Shown in pieces: positions 1 to 6,812 of a stretch of 60,196 nucleotides of DNA (position 1 is the first letter of the stretch; each line of letters begins with the position of its first letter). This DNA is from CAYQPF01 sp964419225 (GTDB lineage Bacteria > Cloacimonadota > Cloacimonadia > Cloacimonadales > CAYQPF01): NCBI GenBank assembly GCA_964419225.1, contig CAYQPF010000013.1, positions 1 through 60,196 on the forward strand, in the 5' to 3' direction. A program made the translations under genes and the position numbers. The notes below the pieces were generated by a model. That model made no database searches, was not told the DNA's origin, and saw only the letters and a program-made list of their open reading frames with translations.

Positions 1-1197
1 GATTATGGAATCTATAGCACCTTTTCGGCACTTTACGCCATTGGGTAAATCAATCCCGCTTATTCTTGTCTGAGCAGAAAAGGATATTATCTTTGTGTTA
101 ATTTCATCTACAACAACTTCTCCAAATTTATTCCCAAGCATTACTATAGATCTTCCTTCCGGAGTACGATCGCCCAACGAAGCAAGAACGGCAGTTTCAA
201 TCAATTCCTTTTCTTCTACACCGGGAATTGGAGTAAAGGCACTGGCCTGACGGTCTCCCAAAGTTATTGTCCCCGTCTTATCCAATAGTAATGTATCAAT
301 ATCACCGGCTAATTCCACTGCCTTACCACTTTTTGCCAGAACATTTGCCATCAGAGCATGATTCATCCCGGCTAAACCAATAGCAGCTAACAAAGCTCCG
401 ATTGTGGTAGGAATCAAACAAACAAAAAGTGCAACTAAAGTTGGAATTGGTAAAGCAATCCCAAAGAAATGACCTATAGGCAGAAGAGTGGCAACAACAA
501 TCAAAAAAGCTAAAGTTAATCCTGCCAAAGTAACAGTCAAAGCAAGTTCATTCGGTGTTTTTTGCCGAATAGCTCCCTCAACCAGAGCAATCATACGATC
601 CAGAAATGAATCGCCGGGAACAGCCAAAATCTTTATTTGTAAAGCATCAGAGATAACTCTTGTCCCGCCTGTAACTCCGGATTTATCTCCACCGGCTTCT
701 CGCAGAACAGGTGCAGATTCTCCGGTTATAGCAGATTCATCTACCATGGCGGCTCCTTCAATTATCTCACCATCTGCCGGAATGATTTCTCCTACCTGAA
801 CCAAAATAATATCATCGAATTTAAGCTCTGCCGACATGACTGTTTCGATTTTACCATTCTTCATTCGCTTGGCCGGGGTACTGCATCTTGTTTTACGTAA
901 AGTGTCTGCCTGAGCTTTTCCCCTTATTTCAGCTAAAGATTCGGCAAAATTAGCAAATAACACAGTTATCCATAAAATAACTGTAACCGACAAACTATAA
1001 ACGATATTGGGTGCTCCATTGATCAGGTCTTTAACTAAGACTACCGTTGTAAGAATGGAACCCAACTCTGTCACAAACATTACCGGGTTTCGCACCATCT
1101 GCCTGGGATTTAACATGTAAAATGAATTTATAAAGGCAGCTTTGAATAATTTCGTATCAAACAAAGCATTATGTTTATTGTGTTTTATCTGGTTCAT
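1..1197 (-). CDS. kdpB: Potassium-transporting P-type ATPase B subunit KdpB (partial, C-terminus off window)
   Basis: This is the catalytic P-type ATPase subunit of the KdpFABC high-affinity K+ pump in the inner membrane. Only the first 399 codons are present because the gene runs off the left edge. Translating the minus strand gives an early NPVMFVTELGS segment, the actuator-domain TGES motif (DESAITGESAPV), membrane segments around LPIPTLVALFVCLIPTTIG, and the phosphorylation motif LLLDKTGTITLGDR, whose Asp becomes phosphorylated during transport. The ATG overlaps the kdpA stop as ATGA (1194-1199), so translation is coupled to kdpA. The nucleotide-binding domain remainder and any kdpC lie outside the window. 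The family assignment is very secure. Confidence 0.97.
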   Translation of the reverse strand, partial: MNQIKHNKHNALFDTKLFKAAFINSFYMLNPRQMVRNPVMFVTELGSILTTVVLVKDLINGAPNIVYSLSVTVILWITVLFANFAESLAEIRGKAQADTLRKTRCSTPAKRMKNGKIETVMSAELKFDDIILVQVGEIIPADGEIIEGAAMVDESAITGESAPVLREAGGDKSGVTGGTRVISDALQIKILAVPGDSFLDRMIALVEGAIRQKTPNELALTVTLAGLTLAFLIVVATLLPIGHFFGIALPIPTLVALFVCLIPTTIGALLAAIGLAGMNHALMANVLAKSGKAVELAGDIDTLLLDKTGTITLGDRQASAFTPIPGVEEKELIETAVLASLGDRTPEGRSIVMLGNKFGEVVVDEINTKIISFSAQTRISGIDLPNGVKCRKGAIDSII

Positions 1198-2807
1198 CAG
1201 ATCTTACCTCCCATAGCTTCTGCAACAGGTCCCAAAATTGCCACAGGAAGAAACAGCAATGCTCCAATAAATAGTATGCTACCCATGAGAATGATTCCGA
1301 AAAGGATTGTATCTGTACGAAAAGTACCGCTTGTTTCTGGGACAGACTGCTTCTTAGACATTGATCCTGCTATCATCAAAGGTAAAATAATCGGAATAAA
1401 CCGGGCTAATAACATAACTATCCCCGTGGAAATATTCCAAGCCACAGTATTATCTTTCAAACCTTCAAAACCTGAACCATTATTAGCCGAAGCTGAACTA
1501 AACTCATAGAGTATTTCTGTAAACCCGTGTGCTCCAGGATTACTAATAGTTGCATTTCCCCAGCTTGTAGCACAAAACAACGCTGTTCCGCCAAGAATCA
1601 GAAATGGATGAAGCAATAAAGCCAGTACTGCCAAACGCATCTCTTTTGTTTCCACTTTACGGGTCAGATATTCAGGGCTTCTACCTACCATCATTCCGCA
1701 TATAAACACACCGATAATGATGTAGATCAACATATTCAACATGCCTACTCCCATGCCCCCAAAAATACTGTTAATCCACATCCCCATAAGTGCAACTAAT
1801 CCGGTTAGCGGATTCAGACTGTCATGCATACAATTGACTGAACCATTGCTGGTCACCGTTGTAGTTACAGCCCAGGTGGCCGTTGAGGTTCCGCCAAAAC
1901 GTAATTCTTTACCTTCCAGATTAGATTGTTGAGTAACATTAAGACCCTGACTCGCTACAGCTGGCTGATTCTCCAAATATGCTCCCGAAACCAGAAAGGT
2001 TAAAAACAGAAGCAACATGATTCCAAAAAGTATTACAACATGTTTCATTTTTCCTGTTATACGTCCGAATACCCAGACACTTGCCATAGGAATAAGAATA
2101 ATACTTAGACATTCCACCCAATTGGAAAAGTAACCAGGATTCTCGAAGGGATGTGCTGAATTTACTCCAAAGAACCCACCCCCATTTGTCCCTAACTGTT
2201 TAATCGCGACAAAGGCTGCAATGGGTCCACGTGCAATTATTTGGGGGATTCCTTCAATTGTTGTCGCATTTATCGAACCTTGAAAAGTCATGGGTACTCC
2301 GGTTAACAAAAGGAGAATTGCTTCTATCAAAGCTAGTGGCAGTAATACAAATAAAACACTACGTTTGAGATCGGAATAGAAATTACCCATAGAAGGTTTG
2401 CCTGCAAATCCTCTGGAAACAGCTGCTAAAGCTGCCATACCTGTACCGGCAGAAACAAACTGCAGCCACATCAAAGCAAAGATCTGTGAAAAATAACTCA
2501 TGGTAGATTCACCGGAATAATGCTGCTGATTTGTATTTGTAACAAAGGACACTACTGTATGAAAAATCAAACTTAGTGATATTTTCCCCAAGTGATCAGG
2601 ATTCAAAGGCAGATATTGCTGCAGACTCAGGATTAACCAGGTCACCAAAAAAGTAAAGCTGTTGAACACTAGCATCGATACTGTGTATTGTTTCCAATCT
2701 TGGTTTGATTGAGCAGGATAACTTAACATTTTTGTTATCCACTTACCCAATGGATACGACAAAATTGGAGCGAATACGATCATTGTTAAAGGATTTATCA
2801 TAGTCAT
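1197..2807 (-). CDS. kdpA: Potassium-transporting ATPase A subunit KdpA
   Basis: KdpA is the K+-selective channel-like subunit of the KdpFABC pump. The 536-residue product is close to the usual ~557 and is strongly hydrophobic with about ten membrane spans. It contains the family filter segment TNGGGFFGVNSAHPFENP and the conserved late segment EILYEFSSASANNGSGF, both diagnostic of KdpA. Compared with proteobacterial KdpA the N-terminus is short and starts MTMINPLTM, so a few residues of the first helix may be lost or divergent. The start is preceded by GGAG inside the end of kdpF. It overlaps kdpB by 3 nt and lies 2 nt after kdpF, so kdpFAB form one transcript with the upstream kinase. Confidence 0.97.
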   Translation of the reverse strand: MTMINPLTMIVFAPILSYPLGKWITKMLSYPAQSNQDWKQYTVSMLVFNSFTFLVTWLILSLQQYLPLNPDHLGKISLSLIFHTVVSFVTNTNQQHYSGESTMSYFSQIFALMWLQFVSAGTGMAALAAVSRGFAGKPSMGNFYSDLKRSVLFVLLPLALIEAILLLLTGVPMTFQGSINATTIEGIPQIIARGPIAAFVAIKQLGTNGGGFFGVNSAHPFENPGYFSNWVECLSIILIPMASVWVFGRITGKMKHVVILFGIMLLLFLTFLVSGAYLENQPAVASQGLNVTQQSNLEGKELRFGGTSTATWAVTTTVTSNGSVNCMHDSLNPLTGLVALMGMWINSIFGGMGVGMLNMLIYIIIGVFICGMMVGRSPEYLTRKVETKEMRLAVLALLLHPFLILGGTALFCATSWGNATISNPGAHGFTEILYEFSSASANNGSGFEGLKDNTVAWNISTGIVMLLARFIPIILPLMIAGSMSKKQSVPETSGTFRTDTILFGIILMGSILFIGALLFLPVAILGPVAEAMGGKI

Positions 2808-2809
2808 TT

Positions 2810-2890
2810 TTAGAATTTCTCCGGTTTGACGATAGCTATTATCAGATATATCAGACAGATCAGTCCGGTTATTAATACAAGTACACTCAT
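2810..2890 (-). CDS. kdpF: KdpF, small membrane subunit of the Kdp pump (26 aa)
   Basis: This very short gene codes for a 26-residue single-span peptide beginning MSVLVLITGL and ending AIVKPEKF. It matches the size, hydrophobic helix and Pro-Glu/Lys-Phe ending typical of KdpF, which stabilises the KdpABC complex. Position is decisive: it sits immediately upstream of kdpA (2 nt gap), and its ATG overlaps the stop codon of the histidine kinase gene (ATGA, 2887-2890). The gene is shorter than most automatic length cut-offs. Confidence 0.9.
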   Translation of the reverse strand: MSVLVLITGLICLIYLIIAIVKPEKF

Positions 2891-4749
2891 TTATGCACCT
2901 CCTTTAATGTGTTTACTAGCAAATTGTTGGGTACTGCCGGTAGCTCAAACCAGAATGTCGCACCCTTCTCTAATTCACTTTCCACCCCGACTTCTCCATT
3001 ATGAGCCAGAATGATTTCTTTGACAATTGCCAAGCCCAGTCCTACACCGTTGCTAAAGTCTTTACCAGGTACCCGATAAAATTGTTGAAATAATCTTTTT
3101 TGATGTTCCAAAGCTATTCCTATCCCTGTATCCTTTATTTCAAAGCGAAGTTTATCTTTTACAGATTTAGCACAGACTGTTACAATTCCACCACTCGGTG
3201 TATGATTTAGAGCATTATTGATTAAATTGGCAAAAACATGGTTAAGTTTGGTTTCGTCTGCTGATATGGAAGGAAGTCCTGCCGGGATAAGAGTTTTTAA
3301 ATCTATTCCTTTTTCTCTTGCTGTTGAGATACAAGGGTAAACCGAGTTCTGTACTAAAGTTTCAGGATTGATAGTCTGCATATCAAACATTTGCTGATTA
3401 TTGCTGATACGGTAAATATTCAGCAAATCTTCTATAATTCCCGTTAATCGTTCTGAATCTTCCTGGGCCGCCTGAAGTAATTCCGCCTGTTTAGCATTAA
3501 AAGTACCCAGACGCTCATCCTGTAATAAATGAATAGACATACGCAAGGAAGTCAGTGGAGTTTTTAATTGATGAGATACTGTGGATAAAACATCGCTTTT
3601 CAATTCCTGATGCTCCAGAATTTGAGTCATATCCCGAAATAAAATTACCGTTCCAGAAAGATTTTTGCTGTCATTGGTCAAAGACATAGGTATGATCACC
3701 GGTTGGAAAAAGTATTCCTTAAAATCAACAAATACCTGCAGTAATCCCTTTTCCTTGGGATACTCTGTAGTTGAAGCGTTTGAGATTGCTTTCCTGAACA
3801 GATCCGGTAACCAAGTCTGCTGCACTTGATATATTGAGACGCCTGTTTTCAAACCAAACATTTTTTGAGCAGTATCTGTTGAGATCTCGACCAAACCATC
3901 CAGATCAGTGATTGCTATTGCTGTGGACATAGCACTCATCACTTCTTTGGTTGCACTTCTTGTCCGCTGCAGAGTTACATTGTCGGTTCTCCTTCTTTCC
4001 CGTAAAGCCTGTGTCATCGTGTTGAATGCTCCGGCTAATTGTCCAATCTCGTCGGTTGATCCGGTATGTAAAACTAAATCCAAATTACCAGCACTGACTT
4101 CTTTAACAGAATCCATGAGGTTTTTTATCGGGTGCAAAACCCATACCTGGGTCAAAACACTGAACACAAAAGCCATTAGACAGGAAAAAAGAATTGTCAT
4201 AAACATCTGTACTTTAGCCGAAGTGGCAAAAGTCTTAGCACGGTTGTTGGCCTCATTCATGTTTTTCTGATTCAATTCCAGAATGCTTTGGGCAATGTTT
4301 TTGGTTTCTAAAAACATAGGCAAAATTCTGGAGAAGTATATGTGCTTTTTTTGTTCCAAGGATTTATTGGATCTATTAAGCTCTATTAGCTCCTTAAAGA
4401 AAGTTTTAGAATTATAAGAAAGTTGATTAACCAGCTCCTGCTCCCCTGTAACTGTTATATTTTGTTTTTCTAAAGCTAAGGAACGATTGAATACTACCAG
4501 ATTTGCTTCGATAAGAGAATCACCCTTTTCTTTATTTCCCATCATGGTCATCAATAGCCCACTATCTATACGTTCAAGAGATTCTTTCATATTCTGACAA
4601 GCTACTACACTGCGATAGTTTTCCCGCAAAATCACATCTATCGCATCTCCCAATTGAGATATTCGCGAAAATACCAGTAGGTCTATTAAAATAACTATGA
4701 TCAAAAGACTGCCAAAACCAATTATAAGCTTCATTCTCAAACCCAGCAT
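2887..4749 (-). CDS. Membrane sensor histidine kinase (HAMP-PAS-HisKA-HATPase) co-transcribed with kdpFAB
   Basis: A 620-residue sensor kinase. A first membrane helix (residues ~8-28) and a second (~182-204) bracket an extracytoplasmic, mostly helical sensor domain. HAMP follows (~205-260), then a PAS-like domain (~270-375), a HisKA domain with phospho-acceptor His393 in VSHQLKTPLTSLR, and an HATPase domain with the N-box NLINNALNHTP and glycine boxes DTGIGIA and GVGLGLAIV. It is not a canonical KdpD: the N-terminal KdpD and USP domains and the four-helix membrane block are absent. A strong GGAGG lies 7 nt before the ATG. The stop overlaps kdpF by 4 nt, which ties it to K+ uptake or turgor control. 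Its partner is probably the NtrC-type regulator upstream, by inference. Confidence 0.93.
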   Translation of the reverse strand: MLGLRMKLIIGFGSLLIIVILIDLLVFSRISQLGDAIDVILRENYRSVVACQNMKESLERIDSGLLMTMMGNKEKGDSLIEANLVVFNRSLALEKQNITVTGEQELVNQLSYNSKTFFKELIELNRSNKSLEQKKHIYFSRILPMFLETKNIAQSILELNQKNMNEANNRAKTFATSAKVQMFMTILFSCLMAFVFSVLTQVWVLHPIKNLMDSVKEVSAGNLDLVLHTGSTDEIGQLAGAFNTMTQALRERRRTDNVTLQRTRSATKEVMSAMSTAIAITDLDGLVEISTDTAQKMFGLKTGVSIYQVQQTWLPDLFRKAISNASTTEYPKEKGLLQVFVDFKEYFFQPVIIPMSLTNDSKNLSGTVILFRDMTQILEHQELKSDVLSTVSHQLKTPLTSLRMSIHLLQDERLGTFNAKQAELLQAAQEDSERLTGIIEDLLNIYRISNNQQMFDMQTINPETLVQNSVYPCISTAREKGIDLKTLIPAGLPSISADETKLNHVFANLINNALNHTPSGGIVTVCAKSVKDKLRFEIKDTGIGIALEHQKRLFQQFYRVPGKDFSNGVGLGLAIVKEIILAHNGEVGVESELEKGATFWFELPAVPNNLLVNTLKEVHK

Positions 4750-4870
4750 AATATCACCTCCATCTACTTATCTTAGGAGCAATCCGGATGCCAAAAGAAT
4801 AGGTGTTAGGGATTAGGGGTTAGGTGTTAGTTAAGAGAGAATAACTCACCCCCCGGGAAATAGCCTGTAG

Positions 4871-4891
4871 GGAACAGTTCGAAACTGTTCC
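4871..4891. repeat. Perfect 9-bp inverted repeat in intergenic DNA
   Basis: GGAACAGTT, CGA, AACTGTTCC forms a perfect 9-bp stem with a 3-nt loop. No T-run follows on either strand, so it does not look like an intrinsic terminator. It may be part of a dispersed intergenic element. Confidence 0.5.
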
Positions 4892-5088
4892 GATTAACAG
4901 CGGGGTAGAACCTGCCTTCAGACTGGTTCAATGGCAAGTCCTTGCCCTTTTTAAGGGAAAGGATTTAGGATAGGGTTATCTAAGAGATTAATTGTTAGTT
5001 GTAAGTGATAAGAGGAATTTTGCACTTTTGTTGAAATAGAGGTGGTATCTATACAGATTGCAATTTGAAAGAATAGTAAAAATCACCC

Positions 5089-5101
5089 TTGCATTATGCA
5101 A
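5089..5101. promoter_or_regulatory. 13-bp palindrome TTGCATTATGCAA, candidate operator/UAS of the NtrC-type regulator
   Basis: A perfect palindrome (TTGCAT, T, ATGCAA), about 340 bp upstream of the kinase-kdpFAB operon. The same sequence recurs at 6752-6764, and with one mismatch at 5361-5373, all flanking the sigma-54 activator gene. NtrC-family Fis-type HTH dimers typically bind such TGCA-N-TGCA palindromes, so a binding-site role is plausible but inferred. Confidence 0.5.
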
Positions 5102-5140
5102 TGTTAAACCCGAACTGTGTAGTAGAATCTTTGAAACTAC

Positions 5141-5329
5141 TCAGGTACTTCAGATTATGTAAATGCTGTTATTTAGCCTCTCTTGGAGCCGAAATGGCCT
5201 CATTTCGGATATGAAAAAAAGAAAGGATCAGAGAATGCCTTGTCTTTCCTGCATACTGCCGAATAGCATTGAGTTTGTCTATATAGTCCATATAGTCCAT
5301 AAAGTCCATATTGTCCATAAAGTCCATCC
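5141..5329. repeat. Dispersed intergenic repeat, copy A (~190 bp)
   Basis: Begins TCAGGTACTT and ends in a GTCCAT array. It is clearly related along its whole length, with small indels, to 18021-18190. Shared blocks include CTCTTGGAGCCGAAAT, an inner hairpin CCGAAAT/ATTTCGG with a G/A-GCCTC loop, TCTTTCCTGCATACTG and GCATTGAGTTTGTCTATA. No open frame is conserved between the copies, which suggests an RNA-level or mobile non-coding element. Confidence 0.75.
5276..5329. repeat. Tandem array of 9-nt GTCCATAWA units
   Basis: Five or six imperfect 9-nt units (AGTCCATAT, AGTCCATAA, TGTCCATAA, AGTCCATCC) at the end of copy A. Similar arrays occur at 18157-18190, 30104-30148 and, on the opposite strand, 43267-43301. 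All are intergenic. Confidence 0.75.
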
Positions 5330-5360
5330 ATTTGTGGTTAACTCTCGAAAAAGTGTCTCT

Positions 5361-5373
5361 TCGCATTATGCAA
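5361..5373. promoter_or_regulatory. Near-copy of the regulator palindrome (TCGCATTATGCAA)
   Basis: Twelve of 13 positions match the palindrome at 5089-5101. It lies 8 bp beyond the stop codon of the sigma-54 activator gene, upstream of the kinase-kdp operon, so it could be a second, distant activator site. Function is inferred. Confidence 0.4.
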
Positions 5374-5380
5374 TGGAAAA

Positions 5381-6727
5381 TCAATCCAGCCCGAATTGCT
5401 TCCTCTTACGCCAGAGAGTCGCCTGGTCGATGCCTAAAATGTCTGAAGCTTCCTGCAAGGTTTTAGCAGAAAGGAGTATTTTTTGGATATGAGCTCTTTC
5501 CAAAGCAGCAAGAGATATTTGATCTCCAACCTGAATACGGTTTGTGGAAGCCTTCATGGTTTCGGGCAACCATTCTGCCCCGATGATATTAGAATTACAC
5601 AAAATAGCCATCCGCTCAATTACATTGCGGAGTTCCCGGAGATTACCAGGCCAGGAGTATTCTGTGAATTCTTTGATCACAGCAGGAGCAAAACCTGTGA
5701 TACTTTTGTGATTCTGTGCACTGAAGAAAGTGAGTAGAGATTCTGCCAAAGGAAGAATATCTTCTCTTCTTTCACATAAAGGCGGTATTTTGAATACGAT
5801 CACACTTAGACGGAAAAAAAGATCTTCTCTGAATCTTGCTTCCTTGACGGCAGTTTCAAGATTTGTATTCGTTGCTGCAATTATCCGAACATTTGCTTTG
5901 TGCGGTTTATGATCTCCTACTCTTTCATATTCACGTTCCTGTATGAAACGTAATAGTTTTCCCTGAATTACTGTAGGTAAATCACCAACTTCATCTAAAA
6001 AAAGAGTTCCACCTTCACAGGCTGCTACTTTGCCGGCATTATCCCGATGTGCTCCGGTGAAAGCTCCCTTAGTATGTCCAAATAATTCACTTTCCAACAG
6101 TTCCGGACTCAGCATAGGACAGGAGATCACCCCAAAAGGTTTGTCTGCCCGACTGCTCCATTGATGTATCATCTTAGCTAAAACAGTTTTCCCTGTTCCG
6201 CTTGGTCCTTCGATAAGAATTGTGGCATCTGATCCGGCAACTTGCTTAGCCATATCAAAAATCCTCTGCATAGAAGGAGAATTGCTGCTAAAATATGCTT
6301 CAGGCTGCATACGTCCAAGATCTTCTTGCAGAGATTCAATTTTACGCTCCATTTTTTTCAGAGCAAGGCTGCGTAATAAGACTGCAGACAACTGTTCCGG
6401 ATGGAAAGGTTTGGGAATATAATCCACTGCTCCAAGCTGCATAGCTTTGACCGCTGAATCAATGGATGCATAAGCTGTCATGATCACTATTTTTAGGTTG
6501 GGATTGTTTTTTAACATTTGAGGAATCAAGTCCAGACCGTTATCTGTACCCAATCGCAAATCAAGCAAAGCCAGATCAAATCTGCGTTGTTCTATCGAAG
6601 CTAGAGCATCGGAAATATTACTGACCGTAGTGCAGTAATGTCCCTGTGTCTCAAAGTAGAGTAAAAGAGTTTTGCGGATATTAGGTTCATCATCAATGAT
6701 TATTATGTTTAATTCTGTTTGACTCAT
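5381..6727 (-). CDS. Sigma-54-dependent NtrC-family response regulator
   Basis: A 448-residue regulator in three parts. The receiver domain (~1-120) has acidic pair IDDEP, phospho-acceptor Asp56 in LLDLRLG and a KPF switch lysine. The AAA+ domain (~145-375) has Walker A GPSGTGKT, the sigma-54-contacting GAFTGA loop, Walker B GTLFLDEVGDLP and arginine fingers in FREDLFFRLSV. The C-terminal Fis-type HTH is QEASDILGIDQATLWRKRK. I place the start at MSQTEL (6727) because GGAGGGAAG precedes it directly; a longer start at 6757 falls inside a palindrome. Together with the kinase downstream it probably controls kdp transcription with RpoN. KdpE in proteobacteria is OmpR-type, so this is a different regulator class. 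Confidence 0.95.
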   Translation of the reverse strand: MSQTELNIIIIDDEPNIRKTLLLYFETQGHYCTTVSNISDALASIEQRRFDLALLDLRLGTDNGLDLIPQMLKNNPNLKIVIMTAYASIDSAVKAMQLGAVDYIPKPFHPEQLSAVLLRSLALKKMERKIESLQEDLGRMQPEAYFSSNSPSMQRIFDMAKQVAGSDATILIEGPSGTGKTVLAKMIHQWSSRADKPFGVISCPMLSPELLESELFGHTKGAFTGAHRDNAGKVAACEGGTLFLDEVGDLPTVIQGKLLRFIQEREYERVGDHKPHKANVRIIAATNTNLETAVKEARFREDLFFRLSVIVFKIPPLCERREDILPLAESLLTFFSAQNHKSITGFAPAVIKEFTEYSWPGNLRELRNVIERMAILCNSNIIGAEWLPETMKASTNRIQVGDQISLAALERAHIQKILLSAKTLQEASDILGIDQATLWRKRKQFGLD

Positions 6728-6751
6728 CTTCCCTCCAAAATGCAACATGTA

Positions 6752-6764
6752 TTGCATAATGCAA
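6752..6764. promoter_or_regulatory. 13-bp palindrome TTGCATAATGCAA upstream of the activator gene
   Basis: Perfect palindrome about 25 bp upstream of the chosen regulator start, identical to 5089-5101 read on the other strand. Its position over the leader suggests autoregulation by the NtrC-type protein. A minus-strand TTGACA-like box lies just upstream (6787-6792) but without a convincing -10. Confidence 0.5.
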
Positions 6765-6812
6765 GGTGGTTTATTTTGCTAATTGTGTCAAATCAATCTT
6801 GATAAGTTTAAT

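Larger units (their letters stand above)
4750..5380. other. 631-bp gene-free region between the kinase and regulator genes; repeats and hairpins
   Basis: No credible coding sequence was found. From left to right it holds a T/G-rich stretch (4800-4840), a perfect hairpin GGAACAGTT/AACTGTTCC with a CGA loop (4871-4891), a short GGCAA-GTCC-TTGCC stem followed by five T (4933-4951), a 13-bp palindrome (5089-5101), a 25-bp sequence shared with 33795-33819 (5101-5125), a ~190-bp dispersed repeat (5141-5329) ending in a 9-nt GTCCAT array, and a second near-palindrome (5361-5373). A minus-strand GG-N10-GC pair at 5111-5098 (GG at 5111-5110, TTGCA around 5097-5101) faintly resembles a sigma-54 promoter but lacks a good -24 box. 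Confidence 0.6.

Noticed and set aside
1171..1509. Plus-strand open frames across kdpA and kdpB
   Set aside because: They are shadows of the real minus-strand genes; no start signals and no family match.
5098..5111. Sigma-54 promoter upstream of the kinase operon
   Set aside because: The GG-N10-GC spacing and TTGCA fit, but the -24 box does not match TGGCAC and the palindrome overlaps it, so it was only mentioned and not called.
5276..5329. Short CRISPR-like array
   Set aside because: Units are 9 nt without spacers; it is a simple tandem repeat and no cas genes are present.
5163..5492. Open frames giving MDYMDYID-type repeats
   Set aside because: They translate the 9-nt GTCCAT array; there is no ribosome-binding site and no conserved frame between repeat copies.
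6728..6757. Longer N-terminus for the sigma-54 regulator
   Set aside because: It adds MQYMLHFGGK, overlaps the palindrome, and lacks a ribosome-binding site; the ATG at 6727 has GGAGG.
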